Origin: Amia ocellicauda | Taxonomy: Eukaryota > Chordata > Actinopteri > Amiiformes > Amiidae | Length of the DNA stretch: 64,000 nt | Direction: 5' to 3' | Assembly: GCF_036373705.1 (NCBI RefSeq) | Contig: NC_089858.1 | Location: forward strand, 35,250,749 to 35,314,748 | Shown: positions 13,574 to 27,352 of the stretch, one piece after another | Layout of the letters: each line of letters starts with the position of its first letter | Position numbering within the stretch: the first letter of the stretch is position 1 | Program-made: the position numbers and the translations under genes | The notes under the pieces: generated by a model | Databases searched by the model: none | The model's input: the letters and a program-made list of their open reading frames with translations, nothing else | Told to the model about the DNA's origin: nothing

Positions 13574-14560
13574 AGACCCAGGACTACTATGCGGAATGAC
13601 TGGAAGCACAAACCAAACTATTACCCCACGGTGAAACAAAAAAAGGGTACAACGAAACCAGACTGAAAAGACTTCGACAGTCCTAATGATGCTTTACCCA
13701 GCTGCTTACTTATCATGCAGATCTGTTTCATTTAACATGGGTATGGTTGCAAATGACATGGGGAATCTATATAACATTTATTTTATTATTATGCTTACCT
13801 TTTTTGATATCAACCAAATTCAGTCAATACAGACCCCGGATTTGTGGCCACACAACTGAGTGGAGATGTGATTGCTCTGGTATTACAAAACCTGACTAGT
13901 ACTGCATCTAGAGCACCGATGTAATGGCAACATAACGCCATGAGCGGATTCCCTGGGCTGGCTGCAGCCCAAACCTCTGTGGGCCGGGAGGAATGAGGTT
14001 TGCATCCTTTGTGTACACTGGACTGACTCTGCTCCCAGACCCAATCATTTTCCTCTCTATGCTCTAGCACTTGAGAAAGGGTGTCAAGTGTTAAGAGGGG
14101 GCTGCAATGGTACAGAAGGGAAGAAATCGACCACAGAATCCTTTGCCTTGATTTCTAATACACTGCTGGACTGGAGTTGAATGGAATCTTTTTGTTTTTT
14201 AGGAAAATGTCTTGAGGGATAATAAAAGAAGGGCTGTTGTCAGAGTTTGTTTAGATGTCAAAGGCCTGAGTCCTGATACCTCTTCAATCCCTCGTGTATT
14301 TCTACAGGCTATGAGCTGAATGGTGAAAATGCTACTGGATTTTTCTGTTGTGTCTGTGTTTTTCGGGATGTATCGTGGTGCTTACTTTCCCGAGGTATGA
14401 ATGGATGGAGCAATCAACATGATTTTGATTGTTGATGTCTTTCTTGCTTATATATGATCCGTTACAGGAAGAAGCAGTATTACTTTATTGTTCAGCGTGC
14501 CTGCTCGTTAAAATGGAGAACTACTGTATGTCACGTAAAAAGGAAAAGCTGTGAAACAAG

Positions 14561-14566
14561 AATAAA
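14561..14566 (+). terminator. AATAAA poly(A) signal candidate for ARHGAP25
   Basis: A canonical AATAAA lies 990 bases after the ARHGAP25 stop codon, on the coding strand. An earlier AATAAA at about 14220-14225 is an alternative. The sequence 13574-14560 between stop and signal has no other gene and is best read as 3' UTR. Which signal is used cannot be told from sequence. Confidence 0.55.
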
Positions 14567-14589
14567 AGCTCCTTTCAGTCGTCATAGTC

Positions 14590-17500
14590 ATAAAAAATCT
14601 TTCCTGTGATGCCTTTCTTTTTTACCATACTAGCATTTTTTACCCTCCCTGGATAAGCAGGTGCACTTGAATGAAGACTAAGAAAGTATCTTGCTGCTTT
14701 TATGTCTCTCTCTCTTTAGAGGATGTATAGCATTACTACCAAATGAAACCATCTGGCCTGACAGAACTGCAAGAACCATGCACCCGCCAACCCCTATCCC
14801 AGCCCCGCCAACCAGCCCCACCTCCCAGAATATCATGGTCCCCTGTATTCACATAATCTCACACATTGAGATTTCAGAACCTGAGATCTCTGTATTAGAC
14901 TGTGGTATTATTTAAGACACTGAAGGACAGATAACAGGATGTCTGTCAAGCTTCAAAGCTGACAGGAAATGCCAGCTTCCCACCACCTTCAATAATAAAC
15001 TGCCCTGGGAAAAAAAAGGGATGCTGCTACATAATGAGACTGTCTCAAGGCCTCTCTTATCCCCCGCCCCCCCGCAACCTGATATGTGTGGATCTCACAT
15101 ATTTCTGGTCTGTGCTCTCCTAACAGACGTCACCAGTTAACATTCCCTGCACATTGAAACAAACCAGGAATTGCATTATCAGGCATGTTTCAGAGGTGAG
15201 CAGTAGCACAGAAAGCAGTGCTCAAAGCAACAGCCAGTTTAGTCAAACATTTTCTCTTGCAACAATCACTGTTCCTACCACAGTTCTTGCAAACAGGAAA
15301 AGGAAAGGATACACACCAAACCTCATACAGTGATTTTACTTGATACAGTAGTTTGCTTTTACCAGAAATTACCAATAATTATGGATCCATAATTGATTTA
15401 AAAAAAAAAAGTGGCATTGAAATTAATGGTGGAATTGTGATGTCCTATGATTGATAACCAACGTGCGCACAGTGGTGTAGTGATAGAATATGCTGGTACA
15501 GTTCACTATATGGGCCAAAGATGGGTTGTCCCCTGTGACAGTAAAGCGTCGTGTCAGCTCATAGGTCTGAGGAAATCTCTTCCGAGTCATAGAGCAGTTA
15601 CTGTGAGAGTGGTTTCATGCTCATACACACACACACCCCAAGAAATTAGTGCCTCTGTCCCTGTTTTAAGTGTCTTAACCTGCCCCCCCGATGGTCAGAG
15701 GAGTTTGGGAGGAGGGTTATATACAGTATAGTATTGTATAGGCTATACAGTACATACCGCTGTTGTTACACAACCACCAAAACATAATTAGGTGAAATGC
15801 AGCACATGGTTGTTTATTAATAAATACATTAAAGCATTGATAGCAGCAGTAACAGGTTCAGCTGATTAGTTTAAAATATAAGGTGATGTACTGCACTTAT
15901 CCAGTTTCCACACCCAACACCCCGTGTCTTATCCGAGTTCAATGACTAGGAAACTTGAGTTTTCTCTAGGTTGAAAAAGGAAATGATTCACCAGATAACA
16001 TTATTTTAAATGACAGGTATGAATACATTCAACTACCACTGTATTAATAATACATTAGATTTAAAAAATAAGGATTTATTAAACTTCTGTTAAGTTATGG
16101 GCAACCATTTTATTTTTCTAGCGATATTCTGCACTGTAATGTACTACTAGAAAGGAAAGGGGGGTCAATATACAGGAGCGACGATTAATGAAACCATCAT
16201 CTGGCACATGAACTCCATGCAGACTGCTGTCAGTCTCTGTGACAGTAGGAAACCATCAAGCCAAGGGAGGCAGAGGGGTATCAACTGGCTCAAGGCTGCT
16301 CGTCATAGGACAGGGCCATCTCTCAGACCCATCTTGCTTCCATCAACATCACACCGTCTGTGACCCCTTATCACAGCTTTAACACCCCTCGAGAATTTCA
16401 GACTCGGACAAACCTCTTCAGTTTAGGTGGACTGCCCAGTTCACAGCTGTGTCAAAAAAATAACGTGGGAATCTCCCTGAAGGATACATGCCTTGTTAGG
16501 ATACTTGGCATTTCTCTTACTAAGTGGGGTATTCTATGTACAATTGCACAATTTGTATCTCTTTAAAAGTCATCTGTAGCTTTCAACATAAAGTGCACAA
16601 ACAAATATTACTAAGTAGCTATGTTGCTGGTGGTTACAATAAACACTTGATAACTAACAGCAGGTAACATTGTCTATACAAATACATTGTCTTAGTTCAT
16701 GTGTGTCTACAGTGCAGAGATGTTGAATACTCCACTGGTGCTTCAGGGTTTGAAGTGCGTCAAAGGAAGAAATGCAGTTATATAACACTGCAATGAGATG
16801 TTTATTTTATATATCACTATTTATTGTGTAATTTTTACTAAACCTGGTCAATATGTCATGTGGTATAAGTGCCAGGTCTCTAATTATAATGTGTTGGTAC
16901 ATGGCACCTCAGCTCTGTCGAGTGGGTTGATGGCTGAGCTGATGAGAGAAAAAACAAAAAAAAACAACTACAGTTGAAGTGAGACAGAGGGCTGTAGTCA
17001 CACAGGGCTGGGAGGAATGTCCCTTGTGGTCTCATCATCACTTCTCTATGACCTTATGAGAGTGCGATCCAACATCCAGGCCCTCATCTCGAAGGACAGA
17101 CACTATTCTCACCCGCCAGGGGGGAACTTGTGACACTTCTACTGTGGCGTCAGTGCATTTTCCGGATAACTCACCAGAGTTGCAGGCGATTTTTTCGCCT
17201 TAAAAGACCACATTGCACACCAGAGGAAAGGAAAATATATAAATAAATAAATCCTCATACTCTGGAGTACATGGAGTATCTGATGTCCTGGAATATCTGA
17301 CAGTGGTTCTCCTCCCCCCACAGACTGCATTGAACATTAACACCTGTCAAGTTTTTATTGACTTGCTGACATTTCTCCATTGTTAATTGAGCTTTGTTAA
17401 CTTTGTGAGAGATATGACAATAAGGTCTGCAACTCAGTGTCACCGTTTTCCCCATTATGGAAAACACCAAGAATGCCAGCTTGTCCCAGATCCTCAAACG

Positions 17501-19330
17501 TGCAGTAATGCTGAATATTACAGGGTGGAGTGTTCATTGAGCCATTGAGCCATTGGATCGACTGCCACATCTCCGGTTCTGTGCACTTCAGACTTTACCT
17601 CATTCATCATGTCAAAGTCATTATTACGTTGCTGTCTCACCCCCCACCCCTAGATCACCCCAGAACACACTTCACATTATCCATTGATCAGCTCGTTGGC
17701 TCGCTAGCTTTCACAGGAATTACATTATTTGTTCATTTCAACCTAATCAAAGCATCATGCAAGGACAAGCAGTCCCTGGCTCAAACAGGTCTGTGTGTTC
17801 CCAGGCGAGCAGCTGGCAGGACAAGCACTGCTTCAGAGGACACGCAGAAGAGCCAGGCAGACCGGCCTGCACAGGAACTGATAGCAATCGATAGCATGCA
17901 GGGCCTGCGGGTGCTTCTACACTGATTGGCACTGAACTCCTGAAGAGCACATTCAGGCCACATCAGACGGACAGAGACCCCTGTAGACGCTCATGGTCCT
18001 GCTATTCTTTGCAAATCTTTACTTCCAGAAACAAGGCATCCTAAGACAGAAGAAATCCATTGTGCAGCCTGGGTCTATATACTATGAGCACTAACGTACT
18101 CGCCTGCCAAGATTCTTTTTTTTTCTTTTCTTGTGGCAATCCAGTGTATACAAACACTGCTGTTCATTCCAAAACTCTGGTTTTATTACCAGCCCCCCCC
18201 CCCCCAGGCACAGACATTCCTTTTGTATCTGCTTTGAGTATGTTTGAGAACATCAATATTCCTTACAATATTGGTGTATTGGGCTGGGCTTTTATAACAT
18301 TTAAAATATATATGAGCAATATCAGGTTGGATGTAGTCCTGTAAGAGGTGATATTTAGCAAACATTGGTCAATACTGTAACATTATCTCTGCAGTGCCAA
18401 TACAGTACTTACTCTTCAGATATCGATGACAGATACCAATCCTGTTAAACCAGACCTGTGAAAATGGGAAGGAAACAAGAGTGTAGCTTCCTGGAGCTTT
18501 TCCTTTCAAAAACGACAGACAAAAAACCCAGCTACCGGTCACAACCTTTCCCAGACCTCTGCATCCTTCAGTCGGGCCTGCCACTTCCTATATCTCTCCA
18601 GATTGCTGTCAGAATCTGATTAAGTGAACCTTCTCACTTTTTTTTGGTCTTTGTCTTTCAAGATAGATACTTTATTGCACTGTAGTTGGTTCTTAGGGTC
18701 AATAATCCAAGCATGATTTCTCAAAAATAAACAGCCTAATAAATATTTACAAGCAATTAATTAATGAGTATCCCTTTGCCAATATAAATCTGAGTGTTTC
18801 CTGTACACGCATTGCGGTGAACCCTAATTGCGCATTGCGTTTGCAGTCTAACGAAGTGCAGAGAGAGCCTTCCGTACGTCAGAACATGTCAATGAAAGAA
18901 GAGTCCGTCCAATGTTACCACATGTGTGCCCCTTTCACACAAAACACACACACTCAACTCTCATACTCCCCCACCCCATCAAACTGTCCTGTCTCGGAAA
19001 CTACTGCCTGAATGCCTGAATGGGAACGATGTTTACAAAATCCTCATTAAGGGAAAGGGGATTAGACTGATAACACACAACAAAACTTGCGCGCGCACAC
19101 ACACACCAAAATCAGAGCTTCCCAGAGATAAGAGAGAGAGAGAGAGAGTGGGGGAGAGAGCAAGACAGTTAAGGATGCCACTGGATGAAGCAAAGCCATC
19201 CTGTTCCTAGCACTCAGAGCCTCTCAGAGTGGAGAAGCAGCGCGAGAGTGTGGGGTCACAAGCCAGAGACAGTGGAGCAGCAACTCCAAACTTGTCAGCT
19301 CAGCTTGACACCAGCCCTGCCCTCTCGAGA
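14590..19330. other. ARHGAP25-BMP10 intergenic region
   Basis: About 4.7 kb with no recognisable exon on either strand. It contains a C-rich run near 18192-18205, T-rich runs near 18115 and 18640, CA-rich DNA near 18945-18960 and 19090-19105, and a (GA)n stretch at 19131-19150 just upstream of BMP10. Open frames here are short and without family resemblance. Cis-regulatory elements for either gene could lie here but cannot be assigned by eye. Confidence 0.6.
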
Positions 19331-19338
19331 TTATAAGA
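19331..19338 (+). promoter_or_regulatory. candidate TATA box of BMP10
   Basis: TTATAAGA lies 139 bases upstream of the BMP10 ATG, within the G+C-richer stretch that follows the (GA)n tract. A start site some 30 bases downstream would give a 5' UTR of about 115 bases, which is reasonable. Single-motif evidence only. Confidence 0.4.
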
Positions 19339-19476
19339 CGGGCAACCCTTTCCACCCCTGCTAAACAGCCAGCTAATCAAGCCGAGCGAGCGCAGTACCG
19401 GGTTGGGTGTTTTTCTCCCCCCCCAACGTGACAAAAGGAAGCTAACACAAGCAGCACCTGGGTGTCAGTAACGACT

Positions 19477-22007
19477 ATGGACACTGCCAGGTTAAGAATC
19501 ATCATCGTGGCCCTGTGGTTCCTTATCCACGCCGGGGGTTGCAGCCCAATCATGGCGCCTGAGAACCCCCGTCCTGAGATGGGAATGGATGGACGCAACC
19601 TCTTCAGCGACCCTCTGCTGGAGCAGGACAGCGAGCTGGATTTCCAGACCTTCATGCAGACCCTACGGAGCCAGTTCCTGAAGACCTTCAACCTGTCAGG
19701 CTTCCCTCAGCAGGGCGCCACCAAAGTGGAGCCGCCAGAGTACATGCTGGAGCTCTACAACAGGTTCGCCAACGATCGCTCCTCCATGCCCTCCGCCAAC
19801 ATTGTCCGCAGCTTCAAGAATGAAGGTAAGCATCAGGCCAGGGGGGCATCTTCACATCTGTTCAATGCTGCGTTTATATTGGTACACAACGGTGTTCTCA
19901 ATTGCAATGTAGAAAGGACGCAAGGCAGCAGGGAAGGTAGAATCAGACCCTTTTCTACAACCCACAGCAGGGTTGGGATCAATTCCACTTTTTCAATTCC
20001 TGTTCCTTTCTTCAGACCCATTCCCAATTCCACATGGCAATTCTTCTTGCCATTGATGCAGCAGGGTCAACTGGAATTGGAATTGAATAGAAAAATTAAT
20101 TGGGGAGAAAAACTGGGATTTAATCCAACCCTGGTATGCTGTCAGTGCAGAAATTGTTTAGAGGGCCCTAAGAGTTTGGGGGTGATGCGCACACATGCAT
20201 AACCACACCTGGGCTGTGAAATGAAATGCAAGCTGTGTGAAAGTCAGTGTAGATGAGAACGATTGCTTCATAAACGGTGAAATAAATCAGGTCTCCAGAC
20301 CGACATGATGTCCTGTGGTTGAGAACGCATCTGTGGCAATTTTTTCTGACTCTGTCAGACCAACTGTCTAATCATATCAAAAGGGAAGAACTTAAATTGA
20401 TATTTTATTTGCCTATTGGATTAATCTCACAGGCTGAACTGCAGCCCTCCAAAATCATAGCACCAAGAAACGAGTCTGAATCTCAAAGCATCATAAATAT
20501 GACTTTACTGCACCTGTATGTTTAGAGGAAAAATTATGAATCAAAGAATTAGAAGCCGATCTCAACTCCTAAGGAGTGAGATTACGTTGTCTGTAAGGAA
20601 AACTGGATGTGCAAAAGTGACATTATATGAGAAGGAATTAATGCAGAGCTGCACAGATGGTGAATGATGGAGTTAGTGGTGGAGGGGGGGTTCAATCAAA
20701 TAGGTTTAACTGACAAAACAAATGTGACATCACTCTTACTTTACTCTCACATGACTTTAAAAAGCTTAGTCAGACACGCATCAACACAGAACACAGTGTT
20801 TCTCTTAAGACATGTGAAACTTCCTGCCAAGTGTTAAGGTCCGTACTAATATAACTTAGTTTTTTTGAATGCCGTTATGATATTTTGACACATGATTAAA
20901 GCACTTTCCACTGGTCGAAGTTCACAGCCCTACAAGCTTCCTGTTTTTGAATCACTCGAAGCTGGAGAGGAAATTACTTTGAGAAACTGATCAGTAAACA
21001 GAGCTTCAACTAGGTGGGATGCATTCTTTGTACCCAATACACACCACTGCAAGACAATTTTACAGGGCAAGCTTTACAGTAAAACTGTACAGATGATGTA
21101 AACTAGCAGCCTGAATTCACAGCTATTCATTTCTTTTATGTCTCCCTACTTCATAATTGAATGCATTAATTGAGCTGCAGCACAGACTTAGAGTACAATA
21201 CATTTACTAGAAATAAAACCTACCTTGAAAATTTTGTAATCTCATTTCCATTATGCACATTTTTTATTGCTTTTAACCATTTTATGAATGAATCCTTCAA
21301 GCTTTGTACAACAATGAACAATGAAACAATGAACAATGAACAAACAAAGTCACTAATCAATTAGTGTGTTGTTTTGTTTCGGTTTAAAGACAACTTGCCT
21401 AAACTCAAATGGCCCAGCTGGTGAAGGTAGTTTAATACATTTAAAACACACAAAAGAAGGGGAAATGTTGTTCTTTATAATGATATATCTGTCCTTAACC
21501 AGTTTGGATTAATGTTGAGAAGCTTCTCTCTCTTTTGCCAATGATGTGCTGCTGTGACACGTGTAGCATTCAGAAAACACTGCATAAATCTTAACATACA
21601 GCTCTTGCACAAGCTTGTCTGGAAAGCAGGCTAGTTTAACCTGATAACCTCTCTACGCAAAGCACAAAGACGGTTTAATTTACACCTGACATCAATATAC
21701 CACAACAGGCAGAGTGTTAACAGTTTGTCATTACATGATACACAGTGTATGTGAACATGAACACAGGAAATAATACTCATCTCATAATTATCTCATATAT
21801 CAAGCTCTTTATAGATATACATGCCATACATCTGCAATTTTCAGTTCAGCAAATATACACGTACTTTGTTTGGTTTCAGATGCCTGCTTCCTTAAGAAAT
21901 GTATGTTTCCACACATTGGGAAATTGAAAGTGCCAAGATATCTAATAATAATAAGTGTGTACATACACACTCACACACACACACACACACACACATACAT
22001 ACATACA

Positions 22008-22059
<52 letters not shown>

Positions 22060-23389
22060 AATATATGACTTAATATAATAAATAAAATCTTTCTTGTTTT
22101 TAGAGGCAAAAGAATATATGCTGATATTACTTTTACTAAAACGATTATAGACCATTGGAAGTAAATTTTTCTGTCAATAGAAAATCAGAGGACATTAGTT
22201 TCCTGTGTTCATGTTCATGTCAAAATTGACAACAAAGAAAAAAAATTCTCTCATAAGGAAACTAGTTTTGTCGCTGGTAGAAGTTTCAGAATGTCAGCAG
22301 TATTTACGCGTATGTGTGCAAAGCGAGGCTCACAGGAGTGTTTCTGCCTGCTTCCTTACAGACACATCCCCGTACAGCAAGGACAGCAGCGGCATTCGCA
22401 AGCACCCTCTGCTCTTCAACCTGTCCATCCCCCACCACGAGAGGATCACCAACGCCGAGCTGCGGCTGTACACCCTGGTGCAGCGCGACCGCCGCCTGTA
22501 CGACGGAGTGGACAGGAAGGTGACCATCTATGAGGTGCGCGAGGGTGGGGAGGAACAGCAGGAGGCTCCGGAGCAGGGGAGGAGAGGAGGAGGAGGAGGA
22601 GGAGGAGGGAAGGAGGTGGTGCTAGCAGAGCTGGCGTCCCGGGAGGTGTACGGGACAGACAGCGGCTGGGAGGCCTTTGACCTGACCGAGGCCACCCGCC
22701 GCTGGCGCAAGTTGGACTACACCACGCACCGTCTGGAAGTGCACATCGAGAGCGTCGATGGCGGTGGTGGTGAGGGGGGCACAGAGGCCTACGAGGAGGG
22801 TAACCTGGACATCGATGTCAACCCCGAGGCCAAGCACGAACCCTTGCTCATTGTCTTCTCAGACGACCAGAGCAGTGACCACAAGGAGGAGAGGAAGGAG
22901 CTGAACGAGATGATCGGGCACGAGCAGATGCCGGAGCTGGAGAACCTGGAGACAAGCCTCAATGGGCTGGAGGGCCAGGACAGCGACGGCCCCAATGAGG
23001 AGTCCCTGATGCAGATGAGGTCCAATTTAATCTACGACACAGCATCCCGCATCCGGAGGAATGCCAAAGGCAACCACTGCAAGAAGACCTCCTTCTACGT
23101 GGAGTTCAAGGACATCGGCTGGGACAAGTGGATCCTCGCCCCTCCGGGCTACGAGGCCTACGAATGCAACGGTGTCTGCAGCTACCCCATGACCGAGCAC
23201 GTCACACCCACTAAGCACGCAATCATTCAGACTTTGGTTCACACGACGAGTCCGCAGAAGGTGTCTAGAGCCTGCTGTGTGCCCACGAAACTAGACCCCA
23301 TATCCCTGCTTTACCTGGATGACACAGGTGTTGTCACATACAAGTACAAATACGAGGGGATGGTGGTGGCGGAGTGCGGCTGCAGATAG
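19477..23389 (+). CDS. bmp10: bone morphogenetic protein 10 (two exons)
   Basis: Secreted TGF-beta ligand that in vertebrates signals through ALK1 and supports heart trabeculation and vessel development (known). Exons 19477-19825 and 22362-23389; the split Asp codon joins G with AC; 458 residues (human 424). The in-frame codon upstream at 19462 is GTG, so the ATG at 19477 is the start. A hydrophobic signal peptide (about 1-22) is followed by SPIM, as in human BMP10. The propeptide contains [13 protein letters not shown] and the NIVRSFKNE motif at the splice site. Furin-type site RIRR at 346-349; mature ligand 350-458 (109 residues) with all seven cystine-knot cysteines, ending AECGCR. Odd: the propeptide has an insert with an uninterrupted Gly run encoded by a GGA repeat (about 22575-22612), the main reason for its length. 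Intron 1 (2.5 kb) carries a MITE and a microsatellite. Confidence 0.96.
19968..20133. mobile_element. small MITE, CAGGGTTGGGATCAATTCC type, in BMP10 intron 1
   Basis: The left end CAGGGTTGGGATCAATTCC is mirrored by GATTTAATCCAACCCTG at the right end, giving imperfect terminal inverted repeats around an interior rich in GGAATT/AATTCC palindromic pieces. No coding capacity. A second, more decayed relative lies at 51762-51925. Common in fish genomes as I recall; superfamily (hAT-like) is a guess because no clear target duplication is visible. Confidence 0.6.
21965..22066. repeat. compound microsatellite (CA)n-(CATA)n-(TA)n
   Basis: A continuous simple-sequence block in BMP10 intron 1: CA dinucleotides to about 21994, CATA tetranucleotides to about 22036, then TA dinucleotides. 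It ends about 300 bases before exon 2. Likely length-polymorphic. Confidence 0.95.
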
Positions 23390-23751
23390 TCACAGACTTC
23401 GAAAGAAAAAAGAAAAAAAGGATAAAACACTAAAATTTAAATAGGGGAAAAAACATTTTTATGTATAGTCAGTGTGGGAGTATTTAATTTTATCTGTCTG
23501 TAAATGTGTACATTTTGTATTTAAAGAAAGAGATTATTTAATGATTGTGTACAGTATAATTGTTTGCTATACGTGTCGTTAAATCTGTAAGAAAAAAGGG
23601 CTGTTGTGAATAGTATGAAAATAGTTTCTAGTTTTTTTTTTCTTCCCAAAACATATTTTAGAATTTGTAGATGGAGGGCTTGATTTTAGGAGCAGGCAGT
23701 TTATGTATATAAAAAATAGTTCAATAATTAGTATTCTGTATTCCACAAGCC

Positions 23752-23757
23752 ATTAAA
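23752..23757 (+). terminator. ATTAAA poly(A) signal candidate for BMP10
   Basis: The variant signal ATTAAA lies 363 bases after the BMP10 stop. No canonical AATAAA was seen on the + strand between the stop and this point. The 3' UTR is AT-rich with repeated ATTTA-like pieces. Other weaker signals further downstream cannot be excluded. Confidence 0.35.
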
Positions 23758-24546
23758 CTTCCACAGTTTGACTAAAGGACACCGTTATCTGACGTAGAAG
23801 ATGTACAGCAAGTTAATCAATTTAATCTACCAAATTAGAAGATGCTTTTAAAACACATTATTATCGTAATCGATGCACTAAGCGCACAGGAAAGGAACAC
23901 CGACAAGTTTTGAAATTAGGTCAGCCAGGGAACTCCCTGAAATCAAACACTTATTTTATTGTCTTTCTGTTTGCCTGTGATTGCATCAGTATCTCGTAAT
24001 TAAATGTATAACTGAGGATCCAGAAGATTCCACTGTGAACCTCTCATCCCCGATACGCTGCATGCCGAACAAAGGCCATAAATAGAACGGAAAAACAATT
24101 GAAAACATCAACAAGCCCCTGGGTTTAAACCAAGGGGCAAAGTGACAGAAGAGACTGTGGAATTATTCACACGGGATGGACAAAAGACCTGCATTATGAT
24201 TATACTCTACAACACGAAGGGCTTTTGCAAGAGGAACAACTACCAGAAAGGCTGCTGTGCGAGACCATAATACGTACTGAACTGTGAGCACTTCAGTTTC
24301 AAGAAATACTACAGATGTCACCCGAAACAACGATGTGGAGCTCTGACTGCATTTTCTGCACCTGAAGGTTTATTCTAACAATGTAGGTTAATTTGTTTGT
24401 TGACTTGGACCAATTGGTTGGTGATTCCAAGAAATCTATCAAATCTTCTCTGGAAAGTGGTCCTCGAGGACTGGAACAATGCACCCCCACCCTATAATAG
24501 AATACAAAAGTTCCTCTGAGGATGTCAAACTCAATACATATGCTCT

Positions 24547-24579
<33 letters not shown>

Positions 24580-26211
24580 TTGCCCCAAAGGATAATCACT
24601 GTATTGTCACAGCAATGTACTTGCAGCAATTATTGGAGGAATCTGTACAACATTCTTCTCTTCCTTTCAAGCTATAAAAACGCACACAAGTGGGACTGAA
24701 CGGATGTGCAGAGTTCAATGGACCTCCAGAGAAACTGCCCTCGGTTAAGACATAATTTTTTCTTCTTAGATTTAGCCCTTAGTTATCCAGAGACATTGTT
24801 TTCAGGGCTGTGGGTTTCCCTGCAATGCGCTGCCCACATCTTCAGAAGCTCAATCTCCTGGACAGAGCAGTGAGCATCACAGCTCCCTTCCAACTCCAAC
24901 GGTTTTCCTTCCCCATTATTTTATTGTGGTTTATTCTAATCTGGGAGGAGGGGTGTTCTCAAAAGTGTCCTAAAACAATAGATTTGAAACAGAAATCTGT
25001 AGGGGGAGAGGAGGGGGGGCAAAACCCAAAAGGACTCTAAAAAAAAAAAAAAAACTCCCAAAAGGACTGGACCTTTCCCCTCCAGTTATCTGCCCCTGAC
25101 AACCGCCAGCAAGGATCACATGCCCAGTTAGCAGCACTCTCCCGCTCCCTATAGCTGGGTGATAAGGAGGTGTCTGGGTTGAGAAACATGATTCCCGTCA
25201 CTCGGCAGGACGGAGGTCCATGGAGCTGTCAGATTCTTGGGCTAATGGTACTGACGAGGACCCCTCCGCCCTGCACAATTGCCCTACACCTCTGCTTTCA
25301 CTTTTATGGCAAAGATCTCACTTATCATTGGAAGCGATAAGTGGCAATGTCTTTTGAAGAGGGTGCCTTCCCAACACTCTGTGAAGCTCTGAAGGAGAAA
25401 TACATTTATCAAATACCAGCGCAGACCAGCTTTCAGTTGGATTCACGCAACCCCCTCCACTCCACCTCCCTCCACAACCCCCCTCCCCACCCCCTTTTCT
25501 GTGCTGCTTTCATTAATCCTATTTATTGAATTATTTATTGAATGATTTGATTGTGACACTGAAGAACTGTAAATGTAAAATGAGACAAATGTGCTCTCAA
25601 CAATAATGGGCACCATGTATAAAATACAGTCAAAATAGAAAGAAAGAGCTTGTGCTTATTTCTTGGGAATGTATTTGCTTTTCTTTTTTATTTCAACAGG
25701 CACATTAGTCTTTATCTTATGTAATTCAGCAGAGGTTAGAGTAGAAACCTAATTGCATCTAGTTTTTTATACTTCCTCATCAAAGCACTGGGGACAGTTT
25801 TACTTCACGAAAACTTCAAATGTAAACAATCAGTTGGGGGGCGGGGGGACCGAACAGATCTTCCACATGTCGGCAGAAGACAAAGCCCTGGGAATGTTAT
25901 TGGCAACCTGTTTGTGAAACCAGCTTCCCCTGCCTGACGAACTGCAGATCCAAAAAATACTCTGGGGCGGTTGGGTTTAAGCTTTGAAATGCATGACTCT
26001 AAAAATGTTTTAATTGCTCTTAAAAAACAGTAACACAAAGATTGGTATCCTAGAGGAAGGGGAAGTGTTATTAACAGTTTCTTGCTCTTTTGATAAATGC
26101 TTTTTAAAAAAAGAGAATTGGACTTTATTGCTGCATGACTATCTCAACATCATGCTGATGCCTTTTTAACACAGATATGCAGTTCTTTAAGAAATATAAT
26201 CAGTTATTTAA

Positions 26212-26212
<1 letters not shown>

Positions 26213-26248
<36 letters not shown>

Positions 26249-26262
26249 TTAATAATAATAAT
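26213..26262. repeat. (AAT)n microsatellite
   Basis: About 16 near-perfect AAT units with one interruption (ATT near 26248). Possibly the A+T-rich tail of an old retroposon, but no retroposon body was recognised upstream. Confidence 0.9.
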
Positions 26263-26888
26263 TGCATAGTTAGTCTGAAGAAGACATATCTGAAACAACA
26301 TAATCCAGACAAAGACAAGGTCTTGACCAAGCACTGAATGATTATTCCAAGGGTGGCGCAAGACACTGACAGTCGCATCTCACATATGCCTTTTCTAACC
26401 TGGATTAACAAGATTAGACATCTGTCAAGGGTTTGGGATTTCCATTCTAATGAAGACTAATGATGCTCCCAATTAAGACGATGAAATACCATCTAAACAG
26501 ATGGGTTCGGACGACTGAATACTGGAATAAGATACAAAAGAGGAACAGGATGAATTGAAAACTATAATGACAATTTAACTGTAGTACGTAGTAATGCTTG
26601 ATTAACTGACTTTTTTAACATGCTATGTGGAAAAAAAGAATGTGGTTCCTTGCATAGCGTAATTGTATATAAAAATGCACTTCATTGGAAACCTAAGAAT
26701 TTGATTACAGTGACCTTAAACCACAATCATACTGTCCCCAATTAATTAATTAGTAATAGACAGGCTATTGCAACTTTTAAATATCAAAGCAGGAAGTTTT
26801 TTGTGCACTTGATAAAAATATGAAGACATTCTTTAGTGTAATGTGGACAAAAAACAAATCAATAAATGGTATATTATTGCATGAGATT

Positions 26889-26920
26889 CCCCCCCCCCCC
26901 ACACACACACACACACACAC
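26889..26920. repeat. poly(C)-(AC)n tract
   Basis: Twelve C followed by ten AC units. A simple repeat, with strong purine/pyrimidine asymmetry. Confidence 0.9.
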
Positions 26921-27352
26921 CAAGTAAAAATACAAAAAACAGCATGTAGATAACTGCATTGTCCCTCAGTGTCCATGGAAACGGTCCCAAACACAGTAGG
27001 GCTGTGGGGAGAGCAGGGAGTGTGGCGTGTCTCCACTCTCTCTCACAGGACAGCTAGTGACAGGTACGCATGTCACTGCTGTCAGCCGATGGAGGAGAGC
27101 ACTTAGCTGAGAAACACGAACAGCAAATGTCTACTTGGTTTCCCGAGGGGCATGGCTGAGGTCCATATGAAGCGTGAATTCCTCCCAGTGTGCGAGATGA
27201 ACGAAGGGCACCCTCCCCAGTTCCACTCACAGGCTTGCTCTGTGCACCGGCTGCAGCTGAACACTGCAAGGGCAGGTTGTGCAGGACTTTCCAACAATGC
27301 AGCATTTAATGTGATTGATTTTAATATAAATTACCTTCTTCTCTTCAGACAA

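Larger units (their letters stand above)
23760..27352. other. intergenic DNA downstream of BMP10
   Basis: No exon recognised on either strand. Contains (CA)n-(TA)n at 24547-24578, a poly(A) run near 25041-25055, a C-rich stretch near 25448-25495 and the simple repeats listed separately. Open frames are short and unlike known proteins. Confidence 0.6.
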
